A stretch of DNA of 64,000 bases from Xylaria sp. FL1777 (taxonomy: Eukaryota; Ascomycota; Sordariomycetes; Xylariales; Xylariaceae): contig MU400529.1 of NCBI GenBank assembly GCA_022578965.1, positions 310,001 through 374,000 of the forward strand, read 5' to 3'. How positions within the stretch are numbered: the stretch's first letter is position 1; every line of letters begins with the position of its first letter. Shown piece after piece: positions 47,098 to 59,649 of the stretch. The notes beneath the pieces were generated by a model, which searched no databases, was not told the DNA's origin, and worked only from the letters and a program-made list of their open reading frames with translations. The translations under genes and the position numbers were made by a program.

Positions 47098-50000
47098 TCA
47101 GGTGTATAGCTCGTCCGTGAAGGCATTCAAGCTCAGCCCCTCCTTGGCCAGATCCTTGACGTCGATGAGGAAGTCGAGCGGCATCTCGACCAGCGTGCCG
47201 CGGACCCGCGACAGCCACTCCTTGACCTCGGCGACGCCGCCCTCCTCGAACTCCTCGCGCACCACGTGTCCGTAGTCCACGCGGCCCTCCGTGTCTGCGT
47301 CCTCGGTCTTCGCGCCCGGGATGATGAAGTGCCGGCTGAAGAACTCGTCGTAGTCGGCCCAGGTGCGGACGTTGTCGTTCGGCACGTTGTGGAACACCTT
47401 GCTGAAGACCTCCGTGTTGGTGCGCGCCGTCTCGGTCCACGAGCGCCAGAAGTCTTCGGAGAGCGGATCCTCGACCGCGCGGTCGGCGTCTGATCCCCAG
47501 TCGTAGTCCTGCGGGTCGCGGTTGACGGGCGTCCAGTTGCGAGTGGGCCGGTCGCAGGGCTGGTCGGGGATCCAGCCCAGGTGCTTGCGCCAGAGCTGGC
47601 GGCGCAGAGAGGTCGCGAATCGCGAGGCTTGGTATGGGCGTCCGTCCATCATGCTGTCGACGAGGTCTTGGTCCTCGATGACGACTGCGATCTCCGAGTC
47701 GTGGGTGCCGAGCTGCGAACGATCGTTCAAGTTTGCCGATCCGCAAATCACTAGTCGATCGTCGGCGATGAGCACCTTGGAGTGGATGTAGAGTTCCTCG
47801 GAAACGAAAGCGTTTATCTCGGATTCCTCGTCGCCATACCATGGAACACTTCGGATATCTGGCCCACCGTCCATATAGCAGGCACTGACCGTATCCCATG
47901 TCTGGTCGGGGACCCTGGAGGCCGCTGACTGGTACTGGTCGTATTGGTCGCAATATCTTCTGTCCTCTCTTCCGTCCACTAGGTCGTCGTACTGGCGACG
48001 TGCGTCGTCATAGCGGACACCGCTCTCCTCCTCGGCCTGACTCATCGTTGACGAGATGTTGAGGCGATCGTAATTACGGAGGTTGTAGAAGCCTATGTAG
48101 CGTCGCCAGTCGTCAATACCATTTTGCTCCAAACATTGAATGATGCTGTGGCCACTTCGGTTGATGCTATTGTACTGGTATTCCATAATAGCGCGGGTGC
48201 CTAGAGCACCATCTGATTTCAGGTCACCGGCAAATGCGGGAACTGCAGGCATGAGGACTATAACGCGGAAATTCTCGCCATTCGAGTGAGCCCGGACAAT
48301 GCGTGACACGATGCTCGCACCGATTGTGTTCTCAACGGGATACTGTTTGTCACCAGTTGCCGTAATAAAGAACTATATATGTTAGGTATGAATAAGAAAG
48401 TGGGAATGAAACGATCAACTCACTTGGTTTTCAATGTATATGTAATGCTGGGCACTCTCGATGGCATGTACATACGCATTGGCAATAGAATGCTCCGTTG
48501 GGTGACCGGAGGACCAGTCACAGGCACTTAGAGAGAGGTTAGGTAAGTCCTCGCTGAGTTTAAAGTCATTCCACACTCACCTCCGGCATAGTTGAATATT
48601 GGTTCTTCCAAAGCCCTGCTGGTGCCCGTGGCTCCCTCCTTCATGCTGTCTATGGTGATGTCCTGACTCCCCCATGAAGTGTCGAACTCCTCGGCTGAAT
48701 TGATCTTCAAATCCGCCAAGGTCAGGAAGGGGAAAGTGGTGGCCGCCTCCCTCCTCCGGCTGCTCTAATAATCTCTGATATTTGCCTGGATCTTTCTGGC
48801 CATATTTCTCATCAAATATGAAGTTCCTATAACGTGTGAATGACTCCTGCTGGGCTTATCGAGAATGATGATAGACGTACCAGCGATCGGTAAAGTGGTC
48901 GATAAGGTTGTGAACGATTGGTCCACTCAAAGAAATAGCGATATCAGACCAGCCCATTCTCGAATTCTTAGCTCTATCCACTGCGCACTGGTATTAGTTA
49001 CAATGATCTCACTTCTGTACATGTTACATACGCTGATTATGATCCCAATTCTCGACGCCTTCGAAATCATAAACTCGGGCATTATTGAAGTCCTGTCCAG
49101 GGAAAATAATAGCGTCCAGGTTGCCCGGATGAGCATCAGCGATCGGGTGGCCTATATTTGTAAGCATTCTCCTGCTAAGATTTCGGACTCGTTTGACGAC
49201 TCACTATTCGTGTCGTATCTTCCGAAACCTATTTCCATATTAGTCTACTAGAACTTTTTGGAGGGGAAACGTTTTTGGCGGGCGTACACATATCTAGGCC
49301 ACCCATGAACACGATGTGACGATCAACAACGCAGAGTTTCTCATGATGAGCCCAATACAACACAGTGTCGCCAAATGATCCGTATAGTTCCTTCAGCGCA
49401 TCTCCGGGCATTTTAGATAGCCCAAAAGCATTCATCTTCAACTTATCCAAAGACAACCCTGCAAAAGCCTGCTCCAGCCGGGCTCGACTGGTAGGGAGAT
49501 GATCAGGATGGCGGAAGACCTTAATATTCGGATGCAGCGCCTCCAAAGCATGTTTTGTGTGCTAACCATCCAATTAGCTCTGATAATTAAATATGGATCG
49601 TATTTCATACAGCAGAATCCACTGTGAAAGGTGTTCGGTTAGCGTGGGCTTCCTATTTCATGAAGCGCATCCTTACAAGTCAGTGCCTGAGTGACCTCCT
49701 TGTAGACGATAATATTGACGTCTACGCCCCGCTCGGCGGCGTCTCGCAGCATATTATCAAGGCGGTATCTCTCATTGCGAGACGGCGGCCGTCGGAGATA
49801 TAGCTCTGGACTTAGCCACCAGTCAAGGATGTAGATACTCTCCCGTGCCTCTATCGTTCGCGTAAGCTCAGGTGGTCGTCATTAGCACTAGAGATGTGCC
49901 ATTGATCTTACCTTCAAGGGCCATGGAAACCGCCCAAAAGTAGGAAGCACCGTCGACATCTGCAACATTCGGAGTTAGTTATGGCTGTGCTCAGTGTCAC

Positions 50001-50316
50001 GTGTAAGTTTTCCCAAAGCGGGAAACACTCAAGATGAGACTCTCAACATATGGCCCAAACAGAAATACTTCGACTTTTCATAATAGCCATGGCATGAGTA
50101 AAGTACGTTACATGGTTACTTACACCACTTTGCATTGCCTGAGGTCTGAGGTGAAAAGGATTGGAACCGATGGGAGGTGTCGACGGGTTGAATGTCAACT
50201 CCACCGCTACTGTGGACTTGTTCGTGGGGGCGATTCTCTTCATCCTCGACGCCCAAGACGTCCTTGAGGATGTGATCCTTCACCACATGCTCTGCCTTGC
50301 GCAGAAGTCGGTCCAT
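47098..50316 (-). CDS. Phospholipase D (two HKD motifs), 11 exons including two micro-exons
   Basis: Hydrolyses phosphatidylcholine to phosphatidic acid. Exons: 50316-50124, 49959-49912, 49850-49677, 49621-49611, 49561-49288, 49228-49205, 49151-49032, 48980-48881, 48826-48581, 48526-48424 and 48372-47098, totalling 855 residues with every phase consistent. Landmarks: MDRLLRKAEHVVKDHI start, ESIYILDWWLSPELYLRRPP, first HKD (HHEKLCVVD) with IVFMGGLDMC, RMGWSDIAISLSGPIV, YIYIENQFF, and second HKD (HSKVLIADD) with SANLNDRS. It lacks the PX and PH domains of yeast Spo14 and is the shorter fungal PLD type. Exons 4 (11 nt) and 6 (24 nt) are needed to keep ALTLDSAHTKHALE and CFGRYDTNSHPIADAHPG continuous. 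Confidence 0.94.
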
Positions 50317-51344
50317 TGCGCTGTCGAAGAGCTAGTGAAGCTGCTTGTTTTATACTCTACGCGGCTATCGAGGGCAAACACCTCCAGCAATGACCGGCTA
50401 AGATGTTGACCGCAACTGGCTATAAAGCTGAGGCAAGCCTGTCGATTTCAAACAACAATTGAGTATAAGATTTAGCGAGGGTACGACGGGTGCTCGATTC
50501 ACGGTGCAAAGAGCGTCAAGAAATGATCGACATAAGCAGGACTGAAAAGGGACTGAAAAAGAACTGGAAAAGAATGCTCTTGTCACCTCACGCTTCTACA
50601 TGTACAGCACTTCCGTCACGAGGAGACAGTACTTGGTGGTGTAAGACAGACAAGCGGCTATGGAGGGGCAATCCATGTACAACACTGTCTACGTAGCCCT
50701 ATTGGCCCTCCTGGCGGCGTTTGTTGGCTCGGCACATCCAGCTGAGCCACTTGGGCGCAAAGGGTCACTCCGCATGTATACTAGGTACTTCACGATGACT
50801 TCGGAGGATAAGCGAGTAAGCATAAGGGGAATAAGGCCACATGCATACGATACTACTGTGTAAGTAGGCAAGCTGCCAGGTGGGGGAATTGCGGTTTGCA
50901 TTAGCTGGATACATACGTAGGCAGGTACTTGCCTACAAACTAGTACCCAGGTAGGTATAAATTACCTGAAACGATGTCGACTACTGCTGACTTGATCTGA
51001 CTTGCATGTAGGTATTTAGGTGTCTAGGGATATGTACTTTGAAAGTACCTATCTCTGCCCAGTTTCAGTGGGGTGATTCTCTACTGTAGGTCTCATTGCA
51101 GATAGGCTATGCAAATACAGTAGGCGGTCGAGCGGCACCAGAGACTTTCGAGTGGCAGAAAAAGGTAGGCCCACTTAAATTTTCAATTGACCAAAATGCT
51201 GTCGCTCCATCTTCATTGCCAGTCGAATCGCTATCGTACGCACCATCGCCTTTCACTTCCCGCTTGTTACGCCCTCGGTTCTCTGCTGAGTGAAATAAAC
51301 AGCACGTGTGCCGTCTCTAGGCCTCGGAGGGATTCATCACCAGA
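50317..51344. promoter_or_regulatory. Divergent promoter region PLD/ESF1
   Basis: About 1 kb between divergent start codons. It has TAGGTA-type repeat copies at 50918-50963 and 51009-51020. Short frames at 50490-50863 show no family resemblance. Confidence 0.5.
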
Positions 51345-53429
51345 ATGCCCAAAAGTCATAAAAAACATAGCGATGTCTCATCCACCGCAAAGAAGGACTC
51401 CCGCTTTGCCAACTTCGAGACAAACCCCCGATTCCGACTTCCATCCAAAGGCCGCGTCAAGACCAAGATCGATAAGCGGTTCCAGAGAGTGTTTGACGAT
51501 GAGGACTTCACAGCCACCGCCAAGTTAGACAGATACGGCCGAAAACTGAAATCCGACAATAAAAAGAAGGCTTTACAGGACATTTACGAGCCCGAAGTTG
51601 ACGACGACGAGGTTATCAGGAAAGAGCTCGAAAGAGCCGACAAGGTTTATGATCCGGCCCGAGGTGGGGGTTTCTCTTCCTCGGAGAGTGACTCAGAGTC
51701 CGAAGACGAGGAAAAGGACGACGAGGAAGATGAGGATGAAGGCAGAGCAGATGCATCACAGCCGGCTGGAATACGAAGGTTGCGGGATGGGCAGGCCGAT
51801 GTTGAAACTGGCGAGATCACCAAAAGATTTGCTGTTGTGAATCTGGACTGGGACAACATCAAGGCCGTTGATCTGATGGCTCTATTTTCGTCTTTTGTAC
51901 CACCGGGAGGTCGAGTCGAGAAGGTCTCCATATATCCATCCGAGTTTGGTAAAGAGCGTATGAAACGAGAAGAAATCGAAGGACCCCCGAAAGAGATTTT
52001 CAAAAAAGCCGCCCAAGATAAGGATGAATTGGAATCCGATTCGGAGCTCGGTAGTGAGGATGAGGACGAGAAAATAAAAAGGGATATGTTACAGGAAGGG
52101 GATGATCAAGACTTTGACAGTGTTGCCCTGAGATCTTACCAGCTTGATCGGTTGCGGTATTACTACGCAATCGTCGTCTGCTCTGACCTTTCGACTGCTG
52201 AGAAACTTTACAGCACGTGCGACGGCACAGAATATCTGTCATCATCCAACTTCGTAGATTTACGCTTTGTCCCCGACGACGTCACATTTGATGACGAGCC
52301 ACGAGACGAATGCGACTCTGTTGTATCTAATTACCAACCCACCGATTTTGTCACAGACGCCCTGCAGCATTCGCGCGTCAAGCTAACCTGGGACGTGGCC
52401 CCAGATGAAGCTGCACGGCGAGAAAATATCAGGAAAGCGTTCACCGGCAGTCGAGCTGAGCTGGAAGAGAACGATTTCCGCGCTTATCTTGCGAGCGACA
52501 GCGAGGGTGAGGATGACGTCGAAGCTGATGTTGTCCAGTCAGAACCCGCCGCCGTGGAAGACGAGCCCAAATTGAGCAAAAAGGAACTCAAGGCAAAGAA
52601 GCTACGAGAGGCTCTGGGCCTCGGCTCTGAACCGATGACCAAGTCGTCGTCGAAAATTGGACCAGTAGGAGACATGCAAGTCACATTCACCTCGGCCTTG
52701 ATGGGCGATGAGAAAAAGAAGAAGGAACCCGAGGCAGAAGAGACCACGGTGGAGAAATATATTCGAAAGGAGCGCGAGCGAAAGGCTCGTAGGAAGGAGA
52801 AAGCAGTCTCTAAGCGAAATGGCGATGAAGTAGAAGATCGGGAGGAGCCCGCCGAGGCAGAAGAAGATCTCGGATTTGACGATCCTTTCTTCACAACTGA
52901 CGAGCCTGTAAAGGCTTCGAAATCGTCAGAGAGGAAAGAGGAGAGAAGACGAAGACGTGAGGAAAAGGCAGCCACAGCTGCCGAAGATGCTGCTCAAAAG
53001 GCTCAGTTAGAGAAGCTCATGGCGGATGACTCTAAGGATCAGACCGAACATCTTGATCATTTCAACATGGACGAAATCACACGAGCCGAGAAGAAGAAAT
53101 CGAAGAAGGGCAAGAAGGGCAAGAACCAAATCTTGGATCACGGTGGGTTGCAAGAAGGCTTTGACATGGATGTCAACGACAATCGGTTCAAGGCCGTGTT
53201 TGAGAGCCATGAGTTTGCTATCGATCCCTCGAATCCTAAATTCAAGTCAACTCCAGGGATGAATAAACTACTGGAGGAAGGTCGTAAGAAGAGAAAGAAC
53301 AAGTCGGGTGATTATGACGCACCGCCTGAGACGAGCGGCAAGGCCAAGAAGCAGAAGATAAAAGCTGCCAACGACGATATCAGCAGTCTCGTTGAGTCCA
53401 TAAGACAGAAGGCACAGGCCAAAAAATAA
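51345..53429 (+). CDS. ESF1: ESF1, 18S pre-rRNA processing factor
   Basis: Nucleolar SSU-processome-associated protein needed for early 18S rRNA cleavage (known for Esf1). It is a single exon of 694 residues. The N-terminus KDSRFANFETNPRFRLPSK and DKRFQRVFDDEDF is diagnostic. An acidic stretch follows, then the conserved TKRFAVVNLDWDNIKAVDL domain, long Lys/Glu-rich coiled segments, and near the C-terminus the NUC153 motif (DNRFKAVFESHEFAIDPSNP). The very charged composition, with KRKK-type clusters, fits nucleolar localisation. The start follows a short 5' leader after an A-rich promoter; no upstream in-frame ATG competes. Confidence 0.96.
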   Translation: MPKSHKKHSDVSSTAKKDSRFANFETNPRFRLPSKGRVKTKIDKRFQRVFDDEDFTATAKLDRYGRKLKSDNKKKALQDIYEPEVDDDEVIRKELERADKVYDPARGGGFSSSESDSESEDEEKDDEEDEDEGRADASQPAGIRRLRDGQADVETGEITKRFAVVNLDWDNIKAVDLMALFSSFVPPGGRVEKVSIYPSEFGKERMKREEIEGPPKEIFKKAAQDKDELESDSELGSEDEDEKIKRDMLQEGDDQDFDSVALRSYQLDRLRYYYAIVVCSDLSTAEKLYSTCDGTEYLSSSNFVDLRFVPDDVTFDDEPRDECDSVVSNYQPTDFVTDALQHSRVKLTWDVAPDEAARRENIRKAFTGSRAELEENDFRAYLASDSEGEDDVEADVVQSEPAAVEDEPKLSKKELKAKKLREALGLGSEPMTKSSSKIGPVGDMQVTFTSALMGDEKKKKEPEAEETTVEKYIRKERERKARRKEKAVSKRNGDEVEDREEPAEAEEDLGFDDPFFTTDEPVKASKSSERKEERRRRREEKAATAAEDAAQKAQLEKLMADDSKDQTEHLDHFNMDEITRAEKKKSKKGKKGKNQILDHGGLQEGFDMDVNDNRFKAVFESHEFAIDPSNPKFKSTPGMNKLLEEGRKKRKNKSGDYDAPPETSGKAKKQKIKAANDDISSLVESIRQKAQAKK

Positions 53430-53659
53430 TAGTTCAGATACCCGACCTGTCTGCGGTCATTGTCATTTTATTTCCGATGATTACGCCCATTCGCCTTATC
53501 TACTATTGTCACCAGCGTCTCTGGTATTCATGAATCGTGATACTGTTCTACTAGCCATGCTTCACAGTGGAAGGGCTATCAATGTATAGTTCCCATTACA
53601 TTAGGTTTCGCCTCGTCGATATGCCCGAATCAGTACATTGTCGTTGAATTCGGCGAATT

Positions 53660-55702
53660 TTACTCCGCAGTACCTTGCTCGTCCCTCCTATTCCTGTCCT
53701 CTGAGTGACTTATTTTGAGAATGGCGGCGTCCACCACAACGTCGTGAACATGCTCTCTAGGAACCCAGAAAAGCTGCAATATCCCCAAGACAGCCACGCC
53801 GGCGCAGCTGAACCAGGCGGCAGCAGAGCCCCCGGCCGCATATATGATACCGACCAACGGCGGGGAGACGGTCCTAGCGAAACAGCACCCGGACATGGCG
53901 AGGCCGTTGACGCGGCCCAGGATCGTGGAACTCGGCGTCGCGTTCTTTAGGAGGATCAGGGCGGTGGGGATGACTATGATGCCGAAGAAACTCTGCAGTA
54001 CCATAGCGAGGTAGATGCCCGGGGACTGCAAGTACGTAGGCAGCGCCCCGAGAAACGGCATGACCACGTAGCTCAAGGGATAGAGCACCACGTTCAAGAC
54101 GAAGGAGTGCCAGACGCCGACACGGTCAACAAAGATGGGGAATATCAGCCCCTGGATCAAGAGTCCCATGACGCCGTTAACAGCTAGGTAGACTCCAACG
54201 TCGTGCACGGTATATCCCAGCCCGCCGATCAAGTCGAGCCGTCCGCGAGGCGCTGCTGGGCGGTCGAGGAGGTGTGTCGGGAGCAGTGTCGCAAACGCCA
54301 TCTGATGGTACGACACCAGGACCAGGGCGACCGTGAGCATGATGATAGTAAAGTTGAATGTAGGGCCCGTATACTCCTCTATTATGGTCGGTGGGGAACC
54401 AGAGCTGGTTTGAGCCTCAGGGGTAAACTGGATCGAGTGAACCGTGCCGAACGACGTGCGCCGGAGATCGAAGCTTTGCTCCACAGCCACGGGGAGGCCC
54501 TCTTCGAGAATAGCAGGACGCTCGCTCACAGCTGATATTCTGGGATGCTGGGCTCGTTGAGTCCGCGTTAAGGGCGTTCTCTCGTCTACTCTGCTGTCAT
54601 CGTTGTCATCAAGCACCGCCTCTTCTCCTTCAGCAATCTCTTTTGTGTTACCCCTAAACAGCTTGGCCCGCGGGTTCGTTTCTTCTAGAAATATCACGCC
54701 TTGGGCAATCGCAAGGACGATGATAACGACTGAGACTAAATTCGGTAGCAGATACGGGTACCGGCCGAAGATCCCGTCAGCTGGAAATAGTGAAGGGTAG
54801 AATGTTGCCGGTTGTGCTAGGAAACCTCCCATTGCTGATCCAAAGATGCCACCTAATGTCCAAACGAATGGTTGCGAGGCATACGCTGCGGCTGTTTCAA
54901 GAGTAGAGTGTCAGTTAGAAGATGTGAAGGTGTCGGATTAAAGGAGTTACCGTACGTTCATGTTCAGGCACCTTGACCATCTCGGCGACCATGGTTTGCA
55001 TCACCTGTTTATCTTTATTAGTCCATGCTTACAGAACGAATTTTATAATTTAAATAGGTCCGATATAATGAAAATCACATTTGAAGTAAATCTGATTTCC
55101 GCTATATTTCGTTGCTCCCACCGAAACGGCTTTTGAGCGCCTAGGCGGAGAGAAAACCTAAGACAAGTCATCAACTTACAGCAACATTTCCGTTCAATGC
55201 GCCACCAATGAATCTCGCAAGAAGCGCGACCCAGTAGTTCTTTGCAAGACCAAAGATCAAGCTGGATATGGCAACGCCGCAGAGCCCAAATAGCACCACA
55301 GGTTTGCGGCCATATCGATCAGACAGCGCACCCCATCCAATGGCCGTCAGTGCCTCGGCCACGGCATACGCGGAGACGAGCAGCCCGGCGTAGAACGCCG
55401 TGTCTTTGTCTTCGCCGCCGTTCAGGTCCTGCACCATGACGTACGTATACGCCAAGATGGAGTTGAAGGCGATAGGCTCCGAGAAGCGACATATTGCTAA
55501 GTTCGAAAGCGAGGTTAGCCTTATTCCCCTCACTAGACTTCCTAGTAGGGATATTGCATCGATCGAGCGCTACTTGAGGGGAAAGTAGCAAGGATTGTCC
55601 TGGAAGACGGGGCCTCGAAAATCAATAAGACATACCGAGAATGGTAAGTTGCTTGAGAGGGAACGGGGGTGTTGTCCCTGTCTCTGGTGCTTGCGGAGCC
55701 AT
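53660..55702 (-). CDS. MFS transporter (fungal drug:H+ antiporter-like, DHA1/Ycr023c-like)
   Basis: Exons 55702-55636, 55496-55180, 55004-54956 and 54891-53660 give 554 residues with consistent phases. The N-terminal half has helix 1 (PIAFNSILAYTYVMVQDL), the MFS motif A GWGALSDRYGRKPV between helices 2 and 3, and GGALNGNVAVMQTMVAEMV with motif-C-like spacing. A long acidic cytoplasmic loop (residues about 230-310) separates the two six-helix bundles, as in Ycr023c-type proteins. The C-terminal half has six more helices. Such proteins sit in vacuolar or plasma membranes; the substrate is unknown. The start MAPQAPETGTTPPFPLK comes from exon 1 and is typical. Confidence 0.9.
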
Positions 55703-57999
55703 TGATGATTCAACATACGGTAAAGACAGAAAGGAAGAAGAACAAAAAAAATCTATCTCTTATTTCCTCCCGAGTCTCGAGAAAAGAGCTGCATTTCTGG
55801 TGATAGGTAATGTGACCAAAATACCCGAGCCGATATGCTCCTTCGAGCGGGGCGCATGTGCGAAATCGGCGGGTTTTCAGTGAAGATCTTGTAATTCAAG
55901 GATTGAACGATGAAAATATCTCGAAACCAAATTCGTTATTTCAATTTCACTCTTCCTTGTATGAGAAGGGAAACTTTATGGTTCGTCATCTTACTCCAAA
56001 AATCGCAACAACCCTCTGAGCTACGATGGGGTTTAAGAAGCTGTTAGACTGGTTCGCACTACCGCTTTAGGCGCGGACTTGGTGCCTCCGTCGTTGCAAT
56101 GGTATAAGGGGCAACCAATCAGATTCGCGCTTTTTATCATGTTTCTAATCGCGCAGTTGGTGCTTGTGTCTAGATATTAATTATGTGGTGTAAATGCTGT
56201 AACTAACGGACACAGCATCTATCATGAGAGATAATCTTACACACTGTCCCTTGTGTCTTCCCCTACACTTAGTACAATACCATACGGCTGTAGATAGCTT
56301 ACAGTTTTAATATCGCTGCAAACACTGTAACTTAATAAGTGCTGTTCTGAATTGCTGGCACGTGTGTTGAACTACCTACCTATCTGAGATACGCAATTTT
56401 AGTTTTTGTGGCTGCTATGTTGTTACTCTTGAGCGTTCTGATAACATGTTTATTTATATTAAATATCATCTACTGGCAAACATATATTCATAGAACGAGA
56501 TTTTCTTACAGCAGTTAATATTTCTAGTAGGTCCCTAAATACTACCCATGTGCAAGCTTCTCCTGAATGATCAAACAGGGCCTTTGGGGTATTTTCAATT
56601 ATTTTCAATCCAATTTCAAAAATTCGAGAATTCCTGTGTATATCTCACTTTCGACATATTTTTTATGTTATAAACAGTGGGAACCGGATGTGCTAAGACG
56701 TTCGCTTCTGTTGACTATGTTCACTGCGTTCACCAACTCTTACGAGGCCCAGAGGTGGAAACGGCATCTTCTAGTCTGTACACAACATCATACGCATCTT
56801 TTAAGTGCACAATTGTCCAGAAATCCCTATGATTTCTCTAGCGACAGATAGGGCCTGCTGGCTCATGCGACGTATCAACTCGAAGACGCCTGGATAAATT
56901 CTTTAAACCTGATTACCTCTAGAAAGAACGATATTAAAAGAGAAATATTTTTGTAGACACAGCCGGTATTCTCATCTAGTTTATGCACGCTGAGTGTTTT
57001 AACTATATTGACGTTGAAACCTTGCTTCAAACAAAAAAAAGCCCACTGTGGCGTATGAGTAGCTAGAGTAAATCGGTTCTTGCCCCTATATCCTCAATAG
57101 CGATCTTGAATCTACCACACCCCCGGCGATCTTAACTTATTCTGCTAATGACTCTTTCTTGTAGTAAATGACACTTCATTCTCTTTTTAAAGGGTCTTGT
57201 TTCCAGAGTAATAGCTGCTAGGTCGTAGTTATTGGTATTAAGGGCTTAATATTATTCATTCCCTGGCCTCTTTCAAGGGATCCTGGGGGAGGGGCTCCAG
57301 GCCATTATATAGAAAATGCTAGACTATCTCCACGCTAAAGGCCACTTCTAGCCCCCTGCGACCCTAGTCCATGACACGTACATGCTCGGACATGTAGGTT
57401 CGGCTTATCTCATTGTACATAGACTAAGTCAGTACTCATAATTGTAGCTTATATAGTTTATTTCACTATGAATAAAAAGGTTATCATATTTGAGCCGGGC
57501 AAAAGCTTATTGGCGGCTCGAACCCTAATTGCTGTCGACTCGTACTGGGGCAGCGTGAATTGAATGGTTGTTAGTAAGGCCAGAGACGGGAGTTAGGAAG
57601 TACTTGTACATCAATATTATGAGAATAGAGGTGTTGAGCACTTGTATGAATATAAATATTGTAAAGCGGATAGAATAATTGATATCCAGCCATTGCAGGG
57701 GGTGACCTCACAGACGCTATCGGAAGAAAATCTACTGCCAGGAGTAACTATCGATTTTGGCCTAGATAGATATTATTTTATGCACAAGCATGTCATAGAC
57801 CGACATGAAAGAGGAATAGGGATAGCTTAATTCTACCTCGTTCAAACTCACCCTCACCGCCTATCATTCTATTTTAATCATCTAGTCATACCAGCAAGAT
57901 TCGCCTCTCCCCCTAAAGCTTGGCATCAATGATAATGACTACCCAGGCAGTTGTTATTGTTACTTCCACTGCACCAGGACGACTCCCATCACTCAAGCC
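55703..57999. other. Intergenic, no gene seen
   Basis: 2.3 kb, moderately A+T-rich. Frames at 56567-56851 and 57642-57830 are short and unsupported. The left part is the MFS promoter. Confidence 0.55.
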
Positions 58000-58557
58000 A
58001 TGTCTCACATTAGAGATCCAATCGTTTCCTCCTCGAACTGGACCCCAGTCACTACCCCTACTCACACAACCACATCAGACACCTCCATGGATAAGCGTTA
58101 TGACCAACCCAATTTACACTCATTCACCATCAACGGCGGCATCAGTGAGGTTCCCGAGCCTGGTGGATTATATATGATCCGTGATCTGGATTCAGGCAAG
58201 GCAATCACTCTAGTCGAAGGACATGTCACTCTCGTGCTAGATGCAGGTACCAGAGGAGGTTGGCAATGGAAATGCGAGGAGCTGCGTGAAGGCTGGATTG
58301 GATTCCGCAACGTCGTTTCGGGCAAGTACCTGGGCCGTGACAATAAAGGCCGATTCGTCGCTCTATTCGACAAGTTTCATGGTTGGGAATCATTTGTTCT
58401 CCGTCCCCGGGAGGCGGGTGGGTATAATCTATTGGGGAAGGACGGATACGTGTTGCGGGCAATGGCCATTATCGACGCTGAGTCGACATCGCCGACGTTA
58501 GCGGAGACCCGGGCTGCCAAGAACGGGGCGCGATGGGAGTTTGTCAAGGTGGAATAA
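58000..58557 (+). CDS. Small beta-trefoil/fascin-like protein
   Basis: A single exon of 185 residues, no signal peptide. After a Ser/Thr-rich head, three similar strand groups appear: GGLYMIRDLDSGKAITLVEG, IGFRNVVSGKYLGRDNKGR and GGYNLLGKDGYVLRAM. The spacing of W, G and YLG motifs matches a beta-trefoil (ricin-B or fascin-like) fold common in fungi. The binding partner (glycan, actin or other) is unknown. An internal Met (MDKRYDQPN, about residue 30) is an alternative start. It is a lone gene in a sparse region. Confidence 0.72.
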   Translation: MSHIRDPIVSSSNWTPVTTPTHTTTSDTSMDKRYDQPNLHSFTINGGISEVPEPGGLYMIRDLDSGKAITLVEGHVTLVLDAGTRGGWQWKCEELREGWIGFRNVVSGKYLGRDNKGRFVALFDKFHGWESFVLRPREAGGYNLLGKDGYVLRAMAIIDAESTSPTLAETRAAKNGARWEFVKVE

Positions 58558-59649
58558 AAAGCATGGTGGTTTGTTTTCACTAATGGTATCTCATTGGAGC
58601 TTGATATTCCTAGCCAATGGTGACCCTCAAGACAATTATCGATGTAGAGAATTAGATACAAAAGCTCTGAAGAAAAGACGGGATGTAGTTTCATACTACT
58701 ACCTACATCGAACGCTTAGCTAACTAAACCCCTTTTCTTATTAAAATAAGAAAAACTAAGCCCTTTTGACTCTCTTACTGCCTTGTTAAATTCTAAATTC
58801 TACTGCCTTTGTAGTACCAAATGTGTTTAAATAGGAGATTCCAGATCAGTGGGTGTGTTGATAATTAGGAAATACTCCTACTAATCACATTTATTCCCTT
58901 CAACTAAGCCCTCTAATCATTGTCATCTGAGCTATGCCTTTCACAGATCTTGTGACGTTTGCGAGGGCATGCACAATGTAGAGCCTACGTATAAGCAAGC
59001 AGTTTTGCATTGCGATACTTGCCCGCTACCGTAACGAATCTTTTATTTAAGAAGAAAATGATGCTTGCAACGTAATACAACTCCGGGATTTGATTTCAGG
59101 CTGCCCTCAACTATAGCTGAGAGTATTAAATATATTCTGTTGAAGATGATACCTATCTCAACTGTTGTCCCTGGCTAAAAATTCCTGTTAAGTTCGAGAT
59201 ACATTGAATAGAAAATTTCCCACAATATTGGCAACTATAGCATATTCTCGCCTTTTCTATAGCACACTAATAGATAAAGTCAGGCCAGACAGCAGCTATA
59301 GTTAAGGAGCTGCTTATATAAGCATATTCTTACATAAGCCTATAGGGAGTACAAGGAATTCCGAATTTCGTATTGAGGAGTACCTGAAAAAAAGTGACAC
59401 ATTAGTAGAAAAGTCTTCCATTAAAAACGAGGGCATATATAACATAACGTGATCTCGACTGTGTGACAGTTGGTGTTGGTCCAACTTCGCCCCCAACTTC
59501 TATTGGTAGCCGAAAATCAGTACTCTCCAGGTGACCCAACAGCATTTTTAGAAGCCCCAGCGTGTTAGCGGTAGTTTCCATCACCCTTTGCCAAACAAGC
59601 TCTTCCATCCTATCTCTTTCGTCTACTGCATCATACCTACTCAATTTAA
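58558..59649. other. Intergenic, nothing recognised
   Basis: About 1.1 kb of A+T-leaning sequence. Minus-strand frames at 59314-59677 are not coherent. It contains the promoter of the kinase-like gene. Confidence 0.55.

Noticed and set aside
47054..47953. 299-codon Arg/Pro-rich minus frame
   Set aside because: Same strand but shifted frame inside the last exon of phospholipase D; composition is that of a GC-rich shadow.
48528..48719. Separate small minus frame (MADLKINSAEEF...)
   Set aside because: Overlaps phospholipase D exon 9 in another frame; the spliced family sequence explains the region.
57500..57530. Sequence resembling a tRNA B box on the minus strand
   Set aside because: No T-stem pairing or cloverleaf around it.
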